A DNA stretch of 64,000 bases, taken from contig JAEVHH010000002.1 in NCBI GenBank assembly GCA_017607445.1, forward strand, positions 4,207,501 through 4,271,500, in the 5' to 3' direction. A program made the position numbers and the translations under genes. The notes below the pieces were generated by a model. It was not told the DNA's origin and did no database searches. It saw only the letters and a program-made list of their open reading frames with translations. The stretch is from Histoplasma ohiense (lineage: Eukaryota > Ascomycota > Eurotiomycetes > Onygenales > Ajellomycetaceae). Shown one piece after another: positions 11,500 to 22,582 of this stretch (within the stretch, counting starts at the first letter, position 1; every line of letters starts with the position of its first letter).

Positions 11500-14400
11500 A
11501 TAGTGTGTATTCAAATGACTGTGTTATTTTATGCAGTACTGTGTGTAGAACTGTGTGTGGTCAAGCAGTTCTACAAAGTCTGTAGAGGTCAGAGACTCTA
11601 GATAGACAACAGCTGTCATCTGATTGTATGGCTGTGCTGCTGACATTTTGAATCAGTGAGAAAAGTGTCTCTGTAAATGTCAACAGAGTATTAAATATTC
11701 TGAGCTTTTATTGTATTCACAGATACAGATGAGCCTCACATCTGCATGCTGAAAACATCTGTGATATCAGAAGAAGTTTTCATAAGAGAAGTGAAGTATG
11801 AGTCAGTGATAAAAAATATACTGTGATATACTGAGCTCTGAAGAGATCTTTATTTGATATTCTACAGTTGATCTGCTGAATCTTCAGCTCTGATATCAGT
11901 CAGAGAGCTTTCTACAGACTCTGTTTCATCACTCTCACTCTGTCTCTTGACTGAGCTGCTTAGTCACTGTGCAGATTTCATTGACTGTGGATATGATTTC
12001 AAATTCATAGACTGAAACTGCAGTAGATGAGACTGTCTGCTTAGTCAGACAGTCTGCTTTCTCATTGCTCTCTATTCTCATATACTCAGAGACTCATTTC
12101 AGATCCACATTATATTATCTGAGAAGTTTATAACAGTGACTGTAGACTCAGTTTGAAAAGACTGCTGCACTGTCTCATATGCTTCAGATGACTGAGATGT
12201 TGTCAAGACAGAGTCAGATCTGAGAACAGATGTCATCATCTATAACACAGAATAGAAGCTTCACTGTGCACTCTAATACACAACAGACATCAACTGTCTC
12301 AGTGTTGAAGATATGTAATATAGAGCTCAGTGCAGCTGAGAAGCTGATCAGTTCTTTATTTCTCTGATAGACTATAAAGTTATAACTCATCTGTCTGTTG
12401 TTGTCAAGAATCTGTTCTGATTCATTTGAGAAAATATATAGATTTGTTGAAGATTGACTTTCTTATTATTTTTTGAATATCTGAGCAGCATTCTTTTTGT
12501 CTACATTTTCTGTGAAATCTGTTCCACATCTCTCTGAGTAGTGTGAAATGACAAGTGTGAGTCTATTGACTGTAGATAGCAGCATCTTCAATCTCTGAAT
12601 CTTGATTTTCAGATGCTGCTGAGTTTCAGCTCTTCTTTCATATATAATCATTGAAGAAGCTATCTGTGAAGTCAGTGAATGTCTCTCATTCATCATCTGA
12701 AGTTTTGTTATGAAATGCATTTTGACCTTCTTCAGAGCTATCATTGCTGATGAGAGTCCAGCATTTTGATATAGAGTTGCAATGAATGTTGTATGAAAAA
12801 CTGAAAGAATTTCTCTGACTGTCATGATAAACATTTTCTTGACTGTTCTTATATATTATTTCAGATGAAAGCTGATCTTCTCACTTCTGTCTGTGTATTT
12901 TACTGACTGCATGCAGCTGCTGTATCAGATCTCTGTGTTATAGAGCAGTGAGAGAATTATACAGATAATGACTATCTTTCACAGAGCATCTATTGAAAGC
13001 TTATTTCTGATCTTCTCTAGACTTCAAATATGCTGAGTCACAGCTCTTATCTTCTTTGTCTAAGCAGAAATATATGATCTTCAAATGAGTCTTCTGTCAA
13101 AATGTACACTCAGTCAGCAGAGTGCTGGCTTCTGTTCAGCTGAGACAGTGACAGAGTGTATGATCAGATTCTCTGACACAATCACTGATGATGTTTCATT
13201 GTATCACTTTCTTGTGAGATGAATTATCTCAAGTTTCTCTGATGCAAAGATCATTTTGTTTGTCTCTCTCTATCTCAGAATACTCTGTATATTATGGCTG
13301 AGAAGAATAGCATTGCTGTTAAGTGAGTGTGTAGTCTGTCAAGTATTCAGATCATCTGTATAGTCAAAGTGCAGCTCTGAGTTCTGCCACAGCAGCTATA
13401 TCAGATACAGAAGAAACAGTATTGATGATAGAAAAGATCTCTATAATGTATCACATTGTATTTGATGTGCTGCTGTGATAGTTCTCTTCAGTTGAATCTG
13501 AGCTCTGTATTTGATGAGAAAGCTGTCAATGAGTTGTAGCAGCTTGTGTGATCATTTTTATTGTGTCATCTGCTGAAGCAGCTGTCTATACAGCACAGCA
13601 TCAAAAACACTCTGCACATTTATTATAATTATGAATATCTTCTTGTTTTGTGCAAAGACTGTCTTTATTTCATGAGTGAAAGCAGCTATCAGATTCATTG
13701 CAGATCATCTGAGCAGTGTCTCTTCATACTATAAACTGACTACATCATGAATAAATGCTGTGTATATCAGTTGTCTTGCAACAATGTGTTCCAGCCTCTT
13801 GAAGATTACTGAGAGAAGAATAATGAATCTTCAGAAGCAGATTAAGCTTCTGTCTCTTTTATCTATTTTGAATATCATTGTCATCTCTGTCAGCTTTCAG
13901 ATTTGTGAGAAGTGGCAGAGCTGAAGACAGCAGTTGTATAACTGCTGTACAAAGAGAGATATATACTGTCAGTATATCTTGAGCAACTGCACTGTGATTT
14001 CATTCATATCTGAAGAGATACTCTGTACTTCAATGATATTGTATTCTACCTTCTTCATCTCAATCTGAGAATCTCAGAGCAGATTTCTCATGCTGCTTCA
14101 GTGCTCATTATTCAATGAATTGTATTTCAGATTATTGACTGAGTTGTATCATTTCAGAATGATTTGTTGAAGTATCTCAGCTTTGACAGCTGTCTCTTCT
14201 ATAATCTGATTCTCAATTATTAGAGAAAGTGCTCTGAGATTGGGTTTCAGTCTGTGTTATGCTATTACTCAGTACAGATCTCTGTCATCTCTGATTTTAT
14301 TGATCATCTGTCTTCAGTATACATACTTGATCTTGTATATTGTGTTTTTGAATCAGTGCTTTGTGATCTCTGTCTGATGAGTGATGAGCTCTTGATGTAT

Positions 14401-15460
14401 TTTTTAACAGTCTGTTATTCATCAGAGAGCTGTAGTCTGCTCTTGTTGCACTAATTTACTGACTGTCTGAGCTGCAGTCAGAAGATTCTGAGTGAAGTAT
14501 TGAATCAAATCATCAAACTGTGCTGCATTTTCAACTCTATCTGAGTAAGATATATTCATTATAAAATCTCTGACAAAATCTGTAAAGAGCTTCAGCTGAA
14601 AGTCTGTGATCTTGATCTGAGCTCTGTTCTATTGTGTCTGAAATATTGTCAGCAGTATAATAATTATAGACTGATAATCTGAGCTGCAGTGTAAATTCTG
14701 ATGCACTGAAATAAAAGCAAAGATTATATTGAAGAAGATGAAATCAATTATATAATCTGCTGTATGAATTGAAATATCTATCTCTTTTACAAAGTTCATT
14801 CTGTGTTCACTGATTCACTGAATAAGCTTCTCTTCTCAGTGCAGATTTGCTGCCTCTGGTTCAAAGATATCATGTTATACATTGAAATCCCCACTCACTA
14901 GACAGTGGGCTGGTGAACTCAAATTGATCAGATAGTCCATGACTGTGTCTGTCTCAGACTGTCTGTACACATTGAGAATGTGGCAGTCATTGACACTGAT
15001 TTATAGCAGATCTCTGTTTTGCACAGATTGATGTTGCTGTACTCTTATCTTTGAATTCTTATATATATATATTATGACTCAGAGTCTCTTCTTCTCTCAC
15101 TGTTTCAGATTAGTGTCATCTCAGTGATCTATGAGTGCAAAACACTCATATACTGAATGATTAGAAGTTTTGATATCAGAGTGTGTGTAAGACTTCTGTA
15201 TACAGATCACTTCACAGCTCTGTTTGAAAGCAAGCTGTAGAGCTGCTGTATGACAGAGAACTGCTCTGACTGTATTTACTCAAAAAATCTGCAGAGAGTG
15301 ATTTTTCTGCTGATTGTTTCTGTGATATCAGCTGTGTCACTGATGTTGATATTCTAGTATAAAAAGTCATTTGATGAGCTGCTGTCAAAGTTTATTTATA
15401 AAATGAGATTGAAGAGTCTCAGATCTGTTGTCTGTATGCTGAGACTAGACTGCTTTTTGA
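11500..15460 (-). pseudogene. L2 ORF2 (endonuclease, RT, RNase H), broken
   Basis: The reverse-strand counterpart of L1 ORF2. The piece at 12466-12834 (ALKKVKMHFITKLQMMNERH, then ERCGTDFTENVDKKNAAQIF) covers the region between RT and RNase H. RT motifs lie at about 13300-13960 and the endonuclease region at about 14460-15440. Frame breaks are mostly TGA. Order and spacing match L1 and L5. Confidence 0.75.
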
Positions 15461-15521
15461 CTGCTTGACTATACTGCTGCTCTGCTGTGTGAGCTGAGTG
15501 TTGTCTGATGTGAGTCATCTG

Positions 15522-17087
15522 TCAGATGATATTCTCTTCACTGATGAAGTTCTGAATAGCTGTTTGTTTGTGAGGTGCTAGTCTGATGAGCTGTGTTGAC
15601 TGAGTTGATTGAGTGGATGATGTAGATATCATCACTATAATCATTGATACTGACTGTATTGATAATAATTGCTGCTTCTGAGCATCTCTGTGACATCTGT
15701 TGTCAAGACAGTGGACAGCTGCTAGCTTCTTTTGAGTTAGACATCTAAGAATATCATTCATATATCTGAGTGTGACAGAGCAGTGCTGATGCTCAGCTGA
15801 GTAGAGTTGACAGTAGTTGATATACTATAGTGTTCTCTTACACTTCACATTTGTTGATCTTTTGTACTGACTTGTGGACTTACTGCAGTTGGAGCATCTC
15901 ATCAGTCATATACACTTTGATGAATGACAGTATCTCTGATATTCTGAGTCATGTCTCACTGTCAGTGATCTTTTCTCAATGAGTCTGACTCTCTCACTGA
16001 CATTGAAGAGTGAGAAGTCTTTCACTGAGATGAGAAAGAAGACAATTCATATAATCTTCTCTGTCTTAAAATTCACTTCATATTATAAGAATTGACAGCT
16101 CACTGATTTTATCTTTGTCTGAGTCAGAATCTCTCTCTCAATTATTTTGTCTGTGGAGATTCTTGTCTCTTCTCAGTTCTGAACAAATTCCAGAACTTCT
16201 GAAACAGTATAATTATACCACCACTCTGATAGCTGAATTTTCATGATGTTAAGAACTTCACAGAGAGTAGTCACTGTCTTCTCAGTGATCAGAGCATTGT
16301 GTATATCTCTGTTATTTAATGTGATTGCTCAATCTGTTCTGATGAGCTTTATCTTCAGTATATTAGTCATGTTTCTCATCCTCTGAATGTTTGCAACAAT
16401 CATCTGCTGTACAATATATGACTGCAGTTGAATGATTTGTTTCTTTGACTGAAGAGTGATGAGAATTTGTGAGTTCTTCTGCTGCTTTATGTCCTCTGTG
16501 AGATTTTTTGACTGACTGATATTTTTGAGCTGCAGATTGACTCCACTAGCTCTGTCAGCTGAGAAAACTGCAGTTTTGACAGAGATAGCTTCAGAGAGAA
16601 CAGAATTTTTTCTTTTCTGTGTAATATTCATTCAGATAGTCAGCTCTCTCACAGCTGTCTTTGCTGAATTTGACTATAAATGAGTGTTCAGAGCAGCACT
16701 CTCTCTCAAAGTTGATGCTGCACTCAGATCTGCTGTCATATATGCAATGAATTTTTCACAGAAGATTCAGACAAAGTTCTGACTGATTGACTGCTTCTTC
16801 TTCTTAATTCAACTGTTCAGAGTCTTTGTCAATCTGATGAGAGTCTTCTGCTACAGATTCTGTTGCTGTTGAGTCTTCTCAAACTGTTTCTGTAGCTGAG
16901 AGATAACTGTGAGAATGCTGTCACTGATTTCTTTGAGAACTGAAGAAGACATTGTAACAGTCTTTCTCTGTCTCTTATCAGTCTTTTCAGTAACAAAATT
17001 GACTGATGACTCTGGCTTCAGTGATCTGATGTAGGCTGTGTTGATGTTCTTGAATGAATGGAAGGGTGTTGAGAGCTCCATGACCAC
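15522..17087 (-). pseudogene. L2 ORF1, broken
   Basis: Readable pieces are MVMELSTPFHSFKNINTAYI (start near 17087), MNITQKRKNSVLSEAISVKT (16329-16631) and MNDILRCLTQKKLAAVHCLD (15522-15761). These are colinear with ORF1 of L1 and L5. The Cys-rich region lies near 15770-15900. As in L1, this should be an RNA-binding ORF1 protein. Confidence 0.75.
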
Positions 17088-17247
17088 TCAATCTGTGCAG
17101 TACACACATGTAGAGTAATTGCAGAGAGTATGTGATGATGTTGAATGAGTTGAAGGGTTAAAATTATATGAAAAACAGTTAGAAAATAGAAAAATTCAAA
17201 TGTATCTCTACATTCATGGGTAGTTGTAAGAATGCTCATACTTCATG

Positions 17248-18344
17248 CAATAGTGTGAACACATCTAACTCAATCAGTTGAGAGTGGCATTGTTCTTACA
17301 CTCATCATCAAAGTATGATGGATTAGATAGATCATCTGATTTGATATATTCTGTGATAATTGATGTATTCTCAGAAAATGCTGTTTATGCTGTGTATGCT
17401 GAGTCAGAGTTGTTAGATGAAGTGTTGATGTTTGAAAAGTTAATTAAGCTACATAATGAGATCTTGAGTGTTGCTGAATGTTCAGTCTTAAGATGTATAC
17501 ACTTCAGTTCTCAGTATAGATCAGTTATCTGAATGTCTTACTCATTTCTGATATTTGTGAGATTATCTGCAAAGCTCACAGCATTCACTGTTCATTGCTG
17601 AATAGCTTCTGTACACTGATGTTTCTTCTATATTTTGAGCTCTGTTTGATAAAGATTACACATTGTCAATATCTTTTTCAACAAGATGTTGCAGACAAGA
17701 AGCTTGTCATTCTCAGATGCAAGAGCTGCTACTCTATATACTGCTTTTTATAGATCTTTGAAAATCAGTTGCATTTCATTCAGTTCAGATACAAGAGATG
17801 GATGTTGATTGAAGATGTTCATGATAATTATCATTGATTATACACTTTTCTCTATGTCTTAAGAATATTGTTTGTAGTTGATTTTTTGTTGATATTTTTT
17901 TGATCATACAACTGACTGACTGACTTCTTCTTAAGCTTGTGAATAGAGTGATTTTTTGAATCATTGTTCATCTCTACACCATCTTTCTACACTTTCAGCT
18001 CATCTCATATATGACAGTGAGTCATCTGCTACTGATTTTGCAATTGAAAGCATTCTGACTGCACCACTCATTTGTACAATTGAGCTCTAGAGTGTAGAGA
18101 TGACCACACTGGTATGATAACTATGACTCACATCATAGGCAGAATTATCACATTCTCAGAAGTGTATGCTCTCTTTGATTTAGACATGCTATCAGATGTA
18201 GTTCAAAGATTGCTTGAGTTGTTCAAAGCTTCTAAGCTTTGCAGCTCTTCTTATACAAATTAACTAGTGCAGTAGCATACACCATTCTTGATAATAGAAG
18301 ATGATGTACATCATGAAAGAATAATAAGCTGAAATTACCACACT
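17248..18344 (-). mobile_element. G1: 5' portion (gag N-terminus, leader, possible LTR remnant)
   Basis: This continues G1 beyond the L2 insertion. Minus-strand frames read IFNQHPSLVSELNEMQL (about 17840-17780) and EYIKSDDLSNPSYFDDE (about 17360-17310), acidic text consistent with a gypsy gag. The plus-strand ORF at 17278-17532 is antisense to it. The part from about 17910 to 18344 should hold the leader and 5' LTR, but with the 3' LTR lost I cannot define LTR borders. Confidence 0.6.
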
Positions 18345-18699
18345 CTGTGTTTGTGTAGTCTCTAATAATTCTTCTGTATAGCTCTTAATATTCTTCTGCT
18401 TTATATTTTGCACTTATATAGTCTCTAACAATTTTTCTGTGTAGCTCTCAATGATTCTTTCATCTCATACTCTGCATTTATATAGTTTTTAATGATTTTT
18501 TTATATAGCTTTTAACATTCTTCTGCTCTGTGCTTCACTGTGAAGCAGTTTCTGATATTCTTTCACTCTGAATTTTTCTCTATAAGAATCCTCTTTGTAT
18601 GACCTTTTCTTCTGATTTCTTTTCTCTTTCTTTTCTTAATCAATTCATAATCTGTATTTAGAATAGTATCAAATTGTTAATCGAAGTACGCCCGTTACA
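18345..18699 (+). repeat. 5'-truncated LTR of the G2 gypsy family
   Basis: This matches the distal two thirds of the G2 LTRs (36820-37353 and 42364-42897), including the repeated words 'tagtctctaacaattctt' and the end 'gaagtacgcccgttaca'. The first ~170 bp of the LTR are missing at the junction with G1. The last 20 bp keep CpG sites, whereas the rest is depleted, so the hypermutated domain fades out inside this LTR. Confidence 0.85.
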
Positions 18700-18812
18700 A
18701 GATCCTCCTCACAGTGAGGCAATCTCATACAATTGATATTATAGATGAGAGGCAACTTGGACCCAAAGAGAATGCCAGCACTGATATGCAACAATTTTGA
18801 AAAGAACACAAT

Positions 18813-19510
18813 ATGTGGCTGTATAACTACATGTGGTTCGCAATCACTTCACAAGTAAGATCTTATTTTATTACACCCATGGAACTATCTGTTTATGCTC
18901 TGTGGACAACTATAGAAGATATCTTTGCTGGGTGGTCTGCCAGCAATGCCAATGATGCCAGCAATGCCAATGATGTCAACGATGATATTGGTGATGATAT
19001 CAGTGATGCCAGTGATGATAGTGGCTACGACAGTGTGGATATTGATATGGATTCCAAGATGGAATGTTTGGATGAATTGATGGAGGACAATTCTACAAGT
19101 GATAACAATTCTACAAGCGATGATGGTATGGGCGATGATGACCTCAATGCCGATAGTGACCATGATATGGATAAAGGGGGTGATGAGCATCCTATCAATA
19201 CAATTGTGCGAAGAGTGATCTATGGGAAAGAATGGGTGGTAGATGGGGCAGTCCCTACCATAAAGAACATGGATATGCCTGTGAAGAGTGGATTTTCAAA
19301 TACAACTTGGCTTGATTTGATGATAAGTCATATGAAACAACCTTGTTGGAAGGAAAAGAATTGTGTTAAAGGAAATTGGCAAAGAAGATTGAAGGTAATG
19401 GTGGTACAGCAGATTATGGAATTTTGCTTGTGTTATTCTGTTTTTTACAGTTATTGCCGTACGGGCGCCTATTCCCAAAGAGGAAATCAGGGTCCGATTC
19501 TTGTAATTAA
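18813..19510 (+). CDS. Hypothetical Asp/Asn-rich protein, function unknown
   Basis: An open frame runs from 18813 to 19646 (277 codons). If a GT-AG intron at 19395-19450 (gtaatg...tttacag) is removed, it ends at 19508-19510 with a basic tail and 213 residues; I prefer that model. Residues about 43-125 are low complexity (Asp, Asn, Ser, Gly; motif SNANDA repeated). Residues 130-195 look ordered, with Trp and Cys (EWVVDGAVP, TTWLDLMISH). I recognise no domain. Its 3' part overlaps sequence resembling the 3' end of a small copia-like element, so it may be transposon-derived rather than a host gene. Codon content and CpG are normal for the island. Confidence 0.35.
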
Positions 19511-19578
19511 TCATTATTGCGTTTTTAGAAGAGTTAAGCAAAGGGGGCCCCCGGGCGGCAGAGCATTGGCGGCGGGGT
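19395..19578 (+). mobile_element. Diverged 3' internal end of a copia-like miniature element
   Basis: This stretch resembles 54700-54905, the last internal part of the miniature copia-like element in G4. Shared words include 'ttgtaattaatcattattgc' (there ttgtaattaattattattgc) and 'gaggaaa' at matching spacing. It ends in a G-rich run (ggcggcgggg) directly before an LTR-like sequence, where a polypurine tract should be. The remaining internal region and 5' LTR are not evident. Confidence 0.5.
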
Positions 19579-19683
19579 TGTTAGTGGGTACTACGGCTAC
19601 CCTATCACGTGCCCCCCAACATATTGTGTTGCTCCCGCGTAGTTAGTTTAGTAATAAACAACGTTATCCTCCTACACGTTACA
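19579..19683 (+). repeat. Diverged LTR (105 bp) of the miniature copia-like family
   Basis: Starts TGTTAGTGGGTACTAC and ends ACACGTTACA, with TG...CA termini. It aligns with the 102-bp LTRs at 53888-53989 and 54906-55007 at start, middle (ccctatcacgtg versus ccctatctcatgtg) and end (ataaacaac). CpG sites are retained. The next five bases are gtatt; the matching 5' TSD was not found. Confidence 0.55.
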
Positions 19684-19838
19684 GTATTTTTTTTCACAGA
19701 AAAGTTGGTTTTTCTATAATATAAAGAGAGATTGATCAGTATCTAAATATCATGTAGCACCTTATAACAGTAGTTATTTAAATTCTTGTTTTTCCAGAAG
19801 TGTAATGTCTAGGTCGGAAAATTTTCTTTCCTTCAGCG
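19684..19838. other. Intergenic stretch with a ~57-bp segment shared in inverted form with 44702-44760
   Basis: The segment at about 19679-19736 (acagtatttttttt, then gttggtttttctataatata) is the reverse complement of 44702-44765. A shorter related word, tctctctttgttatagaaaaacc, occurs at 22178-22200. The shared block may be the 5' terminus of a Helitron family or another repeat. The rest, up to the ECT1 3' side, shows nothing I can name. Confidence 0.45.
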
Positions 19839-20007
19839 ATGAAGCTTAATGCCGTTTTATATATGGAGAAAACCTCCTTCTTGTCCCGAGAAGAGTTTCA
19901 TATGCGTGTTTTGATTCCGTTCGACGAGGTGCAGCGTGAGCAGTTCTCCGCCCTAGCGGTAGCGGACATTGCCTCAGTTCCCCTACCTCCTTACTCTTCT
20001 GTTGCTT
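19839..20007 (-). other. Probable 3' UTR of ECT1
   Basis: The 169 bases after the ECT1 stop keep normal CpG content and no recognisable coding signal. The plus-strand frame over 19839-20036 overlaps the ECT1 C-terminus and I take it as antisense noise. Confidence 0.4.
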
Positions 20008-21564
20008 CTACTTTCCAAGCTTTTCCTTCGCCTTAAAATCTGCTTCAATGGCCGCCTTCAGTAGCTTAGCACGTTGTCTCTCCTCAAATGCCTCCCGGCT
20101 CTTCAAGATCCGCTGCACAATCTCACCAGCGTTCACATGCTGGAAAGGGTGAGAATCCACTTGTCTGAAAATGCCTAGCTTCGATGGAGCGATATATGGA
20201 TCATATGTGAGGGGTATAAATGTGGTTGGGCCGTGGTAGACCGCATCAGGCATGCCAAATGGAAGAGCTCTGAGGTAGGCAATGTTAGGCGTGAATGGGG
20301 CGCTGAATATAACGGCATGGACATACTACTTATGAACAATGTTAGCTGCTGCTACTTTTTTGCATGTCGTTTCCTCCCATACACAATCAGTCAGGGTGAT
20401 ATACACATACTCGGCATTGGAGCACACAAAGTCCTCGCTCGAAAATATTCATAATCGGGTAATTCAGTCCCTTCCAGTGATTGATGACTTCGTCGTCATG
20501 GACACCAGCCACAATATAAGCCGGGCCGTAATCTTCTCCACATTCTTTTATTCTTTTCTCGATGCTGTCCTGAAGGTACCAACCACGACGAGATGCGTCC
20601 TCAGCTTCAATTGCGAGGACACGGCGGAGGAACTCGATATGACCGGAAGAGAATAAATCAAAACCACCATCAACATAGGATATTCGCTGTCCTGATTTTG
20701 GTCCTTTGCCTTCAACGAGATGCTGGAAACTACCTTGTTCCGTGCTACTATGCTCGAGTTTTGCTGGCGCTGGGGCTTCCCAGGCCCAGACATCGGGCCC
20801 CGGTTGCAAACCAGTTTCGTCGGTTGCATAGTCTTTAATTCTCTGGAAAGATTCATTCGCAACCTGCTTCCGCTCTACGTCACTCCCAGAGCCTTCTTCC
20901 CCCCTTAAAAAGGCAGGGAGCGACTTGATAAAATGGGTACGGGTGCAAAGCAGCATCCTGCCGACGAGATCCGTTGTAGAAATGCCAGGGGTACGTTTCA
21001 CAACAAGAAAACGCCCAGCAGCTTTGACAAATCTGTAGCAGTCATCCCCGTTACTATCGGAAGTGATGTCATCTCCATGAACCACGTAGTAACAACCATA
21101 GTGAGAGATCCAGGGTAACTGCGTGACATATGGTGCATTGGGGATTGATTTTGATGCCCAACGACATGCATCAACTGCTGACACTCTTTTCCAATGCGAC
21201 CAAAGGTCAGTTATGTGTTTACCATGACGGTTGAAAAGCAGAGGGTGGTGTGCGAACCGCTCGGAAAGTGTCATGACAGTTGGACCCTTGTTCTCCAAAA
21301 TATCCTCGTCAGAATGTACACCGACAAACAGTTCCTTTCCAAGCCTGCGAGCCTGGAGCATAGCTCCCGCGTGGCCTATAATTTCGCTAACGTTTTAGCT
21401 TCAAGCATTTCGGACATAGGGCAAACAGGAGATATGCACAACCACTCACCATGATGGCTAAAATCGAAGCAACCGTCTATCCAGATACGTTCTTTGCTGA
21501 TGGGAACATCTTCTTGAGGATCTACTGGCCATCGGCCAGGCGAAGGCACAGGTTGTGCAGACAT
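20008..21564 (-). CDS. ECT1: Ethanolamine-phosphate cytidylyltransferase (CTP:phosphoethanolamine cytidylyltransferase)
   Basis: The enzyme transfers CMP from CTP to phosphoethanolamine, giving CDP-ethanolamine, the middle step of the Kennedy route to phosphatidylethanolamine. My model has four exons: 21450-21564, 21258-21375, 20411-21185 and 20008-20325, giving 441 residues. Introns are 21376-21449 (gtgagt...ttatag), 21186-21257 (gttcgc...ctgac...aaaag, 72 nt and in frame) and 20326-20410 (gtatgt...ctaac...tag). The N-terminal domain has DGCFDFSHHGHAG (HxGH at residues 37-40) and RTPGISTTD (142-150). The C-terminal domain has DGGFDLFSSGHIEFL, where the HxGH motif is degenerate (SSGH 257-260), as is usual for the second domain. 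I chose the start MSAQPVPSP because family homology begins soon after; the frame stays open upstream to 21723. It is the only clearly intact host gene here. Confidence 0.95.
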
Positions 21565-21960
21565 AGATGCGAAAGCCAAGGTGTAGAGCTTCTGGGATTG
21601 TGGGTTTGAAGTAGACGGGTATTGAGGGTGATCAGCAATGCCCGTTGATGTTTGAAGAAAAGGAGTAGGCCGGGTTGTGGTTTTGTATTTTCTCTTTCGG
21701 CGATCGTGGCATACGTCAAACAAGCAAATATTTAGTATCTTGAAACAATAGAGAAGGTTGAGTGCTGGTAGAAGAGGGGGGCAATGATGGTCGTTGGGGT
21801 GGGGAGGAGTAAGAGGGCTGGTCGAGTCGCGGACTGGCTGGCTATGATGGCTCTGGTGGACGTCATAGGCTTCTCGGCGAAGTTTTTTTTTTTTGTAGGG
21901 TTAATTTCCAGCGATTCCACTGTGAATCCACTGAAAATTAAACATCAAGATGATGTTGAA
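21565..21960 (-). promoter_or_regulatory. ECT1 upstream region with pyrimidine-rich tract and a CRE-like site
   Basis: Read on the minus strand, this region upstream of the start has C/T-rich tracts (21770-21815), common near fungal transcription starts, and a TGACGTC word (complement of 21859-21865) matching the core of an ATF/CREB-type bZIP site. A 12-base T-run lies at about 21883-21894. CpG content is normal. No TATA box stands out. Assigning the bZIP site a role is inference. Confidence 0.35.
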
Positions 21961-22288
21961 ACAGCACAGGACTTCTTAACATCATCAGAGCACTGCTCAG
22001 AAATTATATAATTTATGAATGTTATCATCAATATACTACTGTGATACTATGAATCATAATATACTATTCTATTAACAATATCAATGTATGCTATTATTAC
22101 TATTTATCAACTATCTAAATTCAAAATACGTGAAACCCTCTCCATTCAAAAATATCATCTCTCTCTTTATTATCTCTCTCTTTGTTATAGAAAAACCTTA
22201 TCTCAGCAAGCTCAGATGCTTCGCAGGATAATTGCTGTTTTTATTAGACCACTAGAGCAAAAGAGCTCGATCACCACCAGCGTTGTGG
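21961..22288. other. Right margin of the gene island
   Basis: AT-rich intergenic DNA with some CpG (around 22100, 22220 and 22260-22285). It contains tctctctttgttatagaaaaacc at 22178-22200, related to the segments at 19700-19736 (reverse) and 44702-44730, and a small hairpin gagc-aaaaga-gctc near 22256. No gene seen. Confidence 0.4.
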
Positions 22289-22299
22289 TTAGACTGGCT

Positions 22300-22571
22300 G
22301 GTATGTATGTATGTATGTATGTATATATTTAATGTCTCAGAGGAATATGGGCAGCATCTGCATTTAGAAGCCTTCTGAAGAGCATGGAGATGTGCTAAGC
22401 TGAAGAGATTTCTATATACATATTTGAAACTTAGAAACAGAATTCAGATGACAACTTTTGAAAGAACTCAGTTTATTGAGCTGTGCATTCACTTCTAATC
22501 TGATATATGATCATTTATAATGAAGCTATAGTGTGACTTTTGAAAAGTCATTGTTGCTGTATCTGAAAGAC
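22300..22571 (-). mobile_element. L6: 5'-truncated LINE copy
   Basis: A reverse-orientation copy of the LINE 3' UTR (compare 10575-10850), cut off after about 270 bp. It has a tail of TATG units (22301-22324; ACAT/ATAC on the element strand) instead of ACAA. An 11-bp TSD, ttagactggct (22289-22299) and ttagactgact (22572-22582), differs by one G/A transition. This is the typical outcome of incomplete target-primed reverse transcription. Confidence 0.85.
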
Positions 22572-22582
22572 TTAGACTGACT

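Larger units (their letters stand above)
10553..17233 (-). mobile_element. L2: full-length Tad1-like LINE inserted in G1
   Basis: The same family as L1 in reverse orientation: tail TTTGTTTG... at 10553-10575, 3' UTR to about 11190, low-complexity block 11205-11450, ORF2, ORF1 and the 5' end at 17233. It is flanked by a 14-bp TSD, gctcacacttcatg (10539-10552) and gctcatacttcatg (17234-17247), differing by one C/T transition. It splits the gag region of gypsy G1. Broken by many TGA stops. Confidence 0.92.

Noticed and set aside
18885..19190. 101-residue Ile/Val-rich ORF opposite the Asp/Asn-rich ORF
   Set aside because: It is the complement of GAT/AAT-rich codons; hydrophobic composition follows from the other strand.
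20339..20908. Several ORFs over ECT1 in other frames
   Set aside because: They overlap ECT1 exons, show no family resemblance and have no splice or start context; shadows of the real gene.
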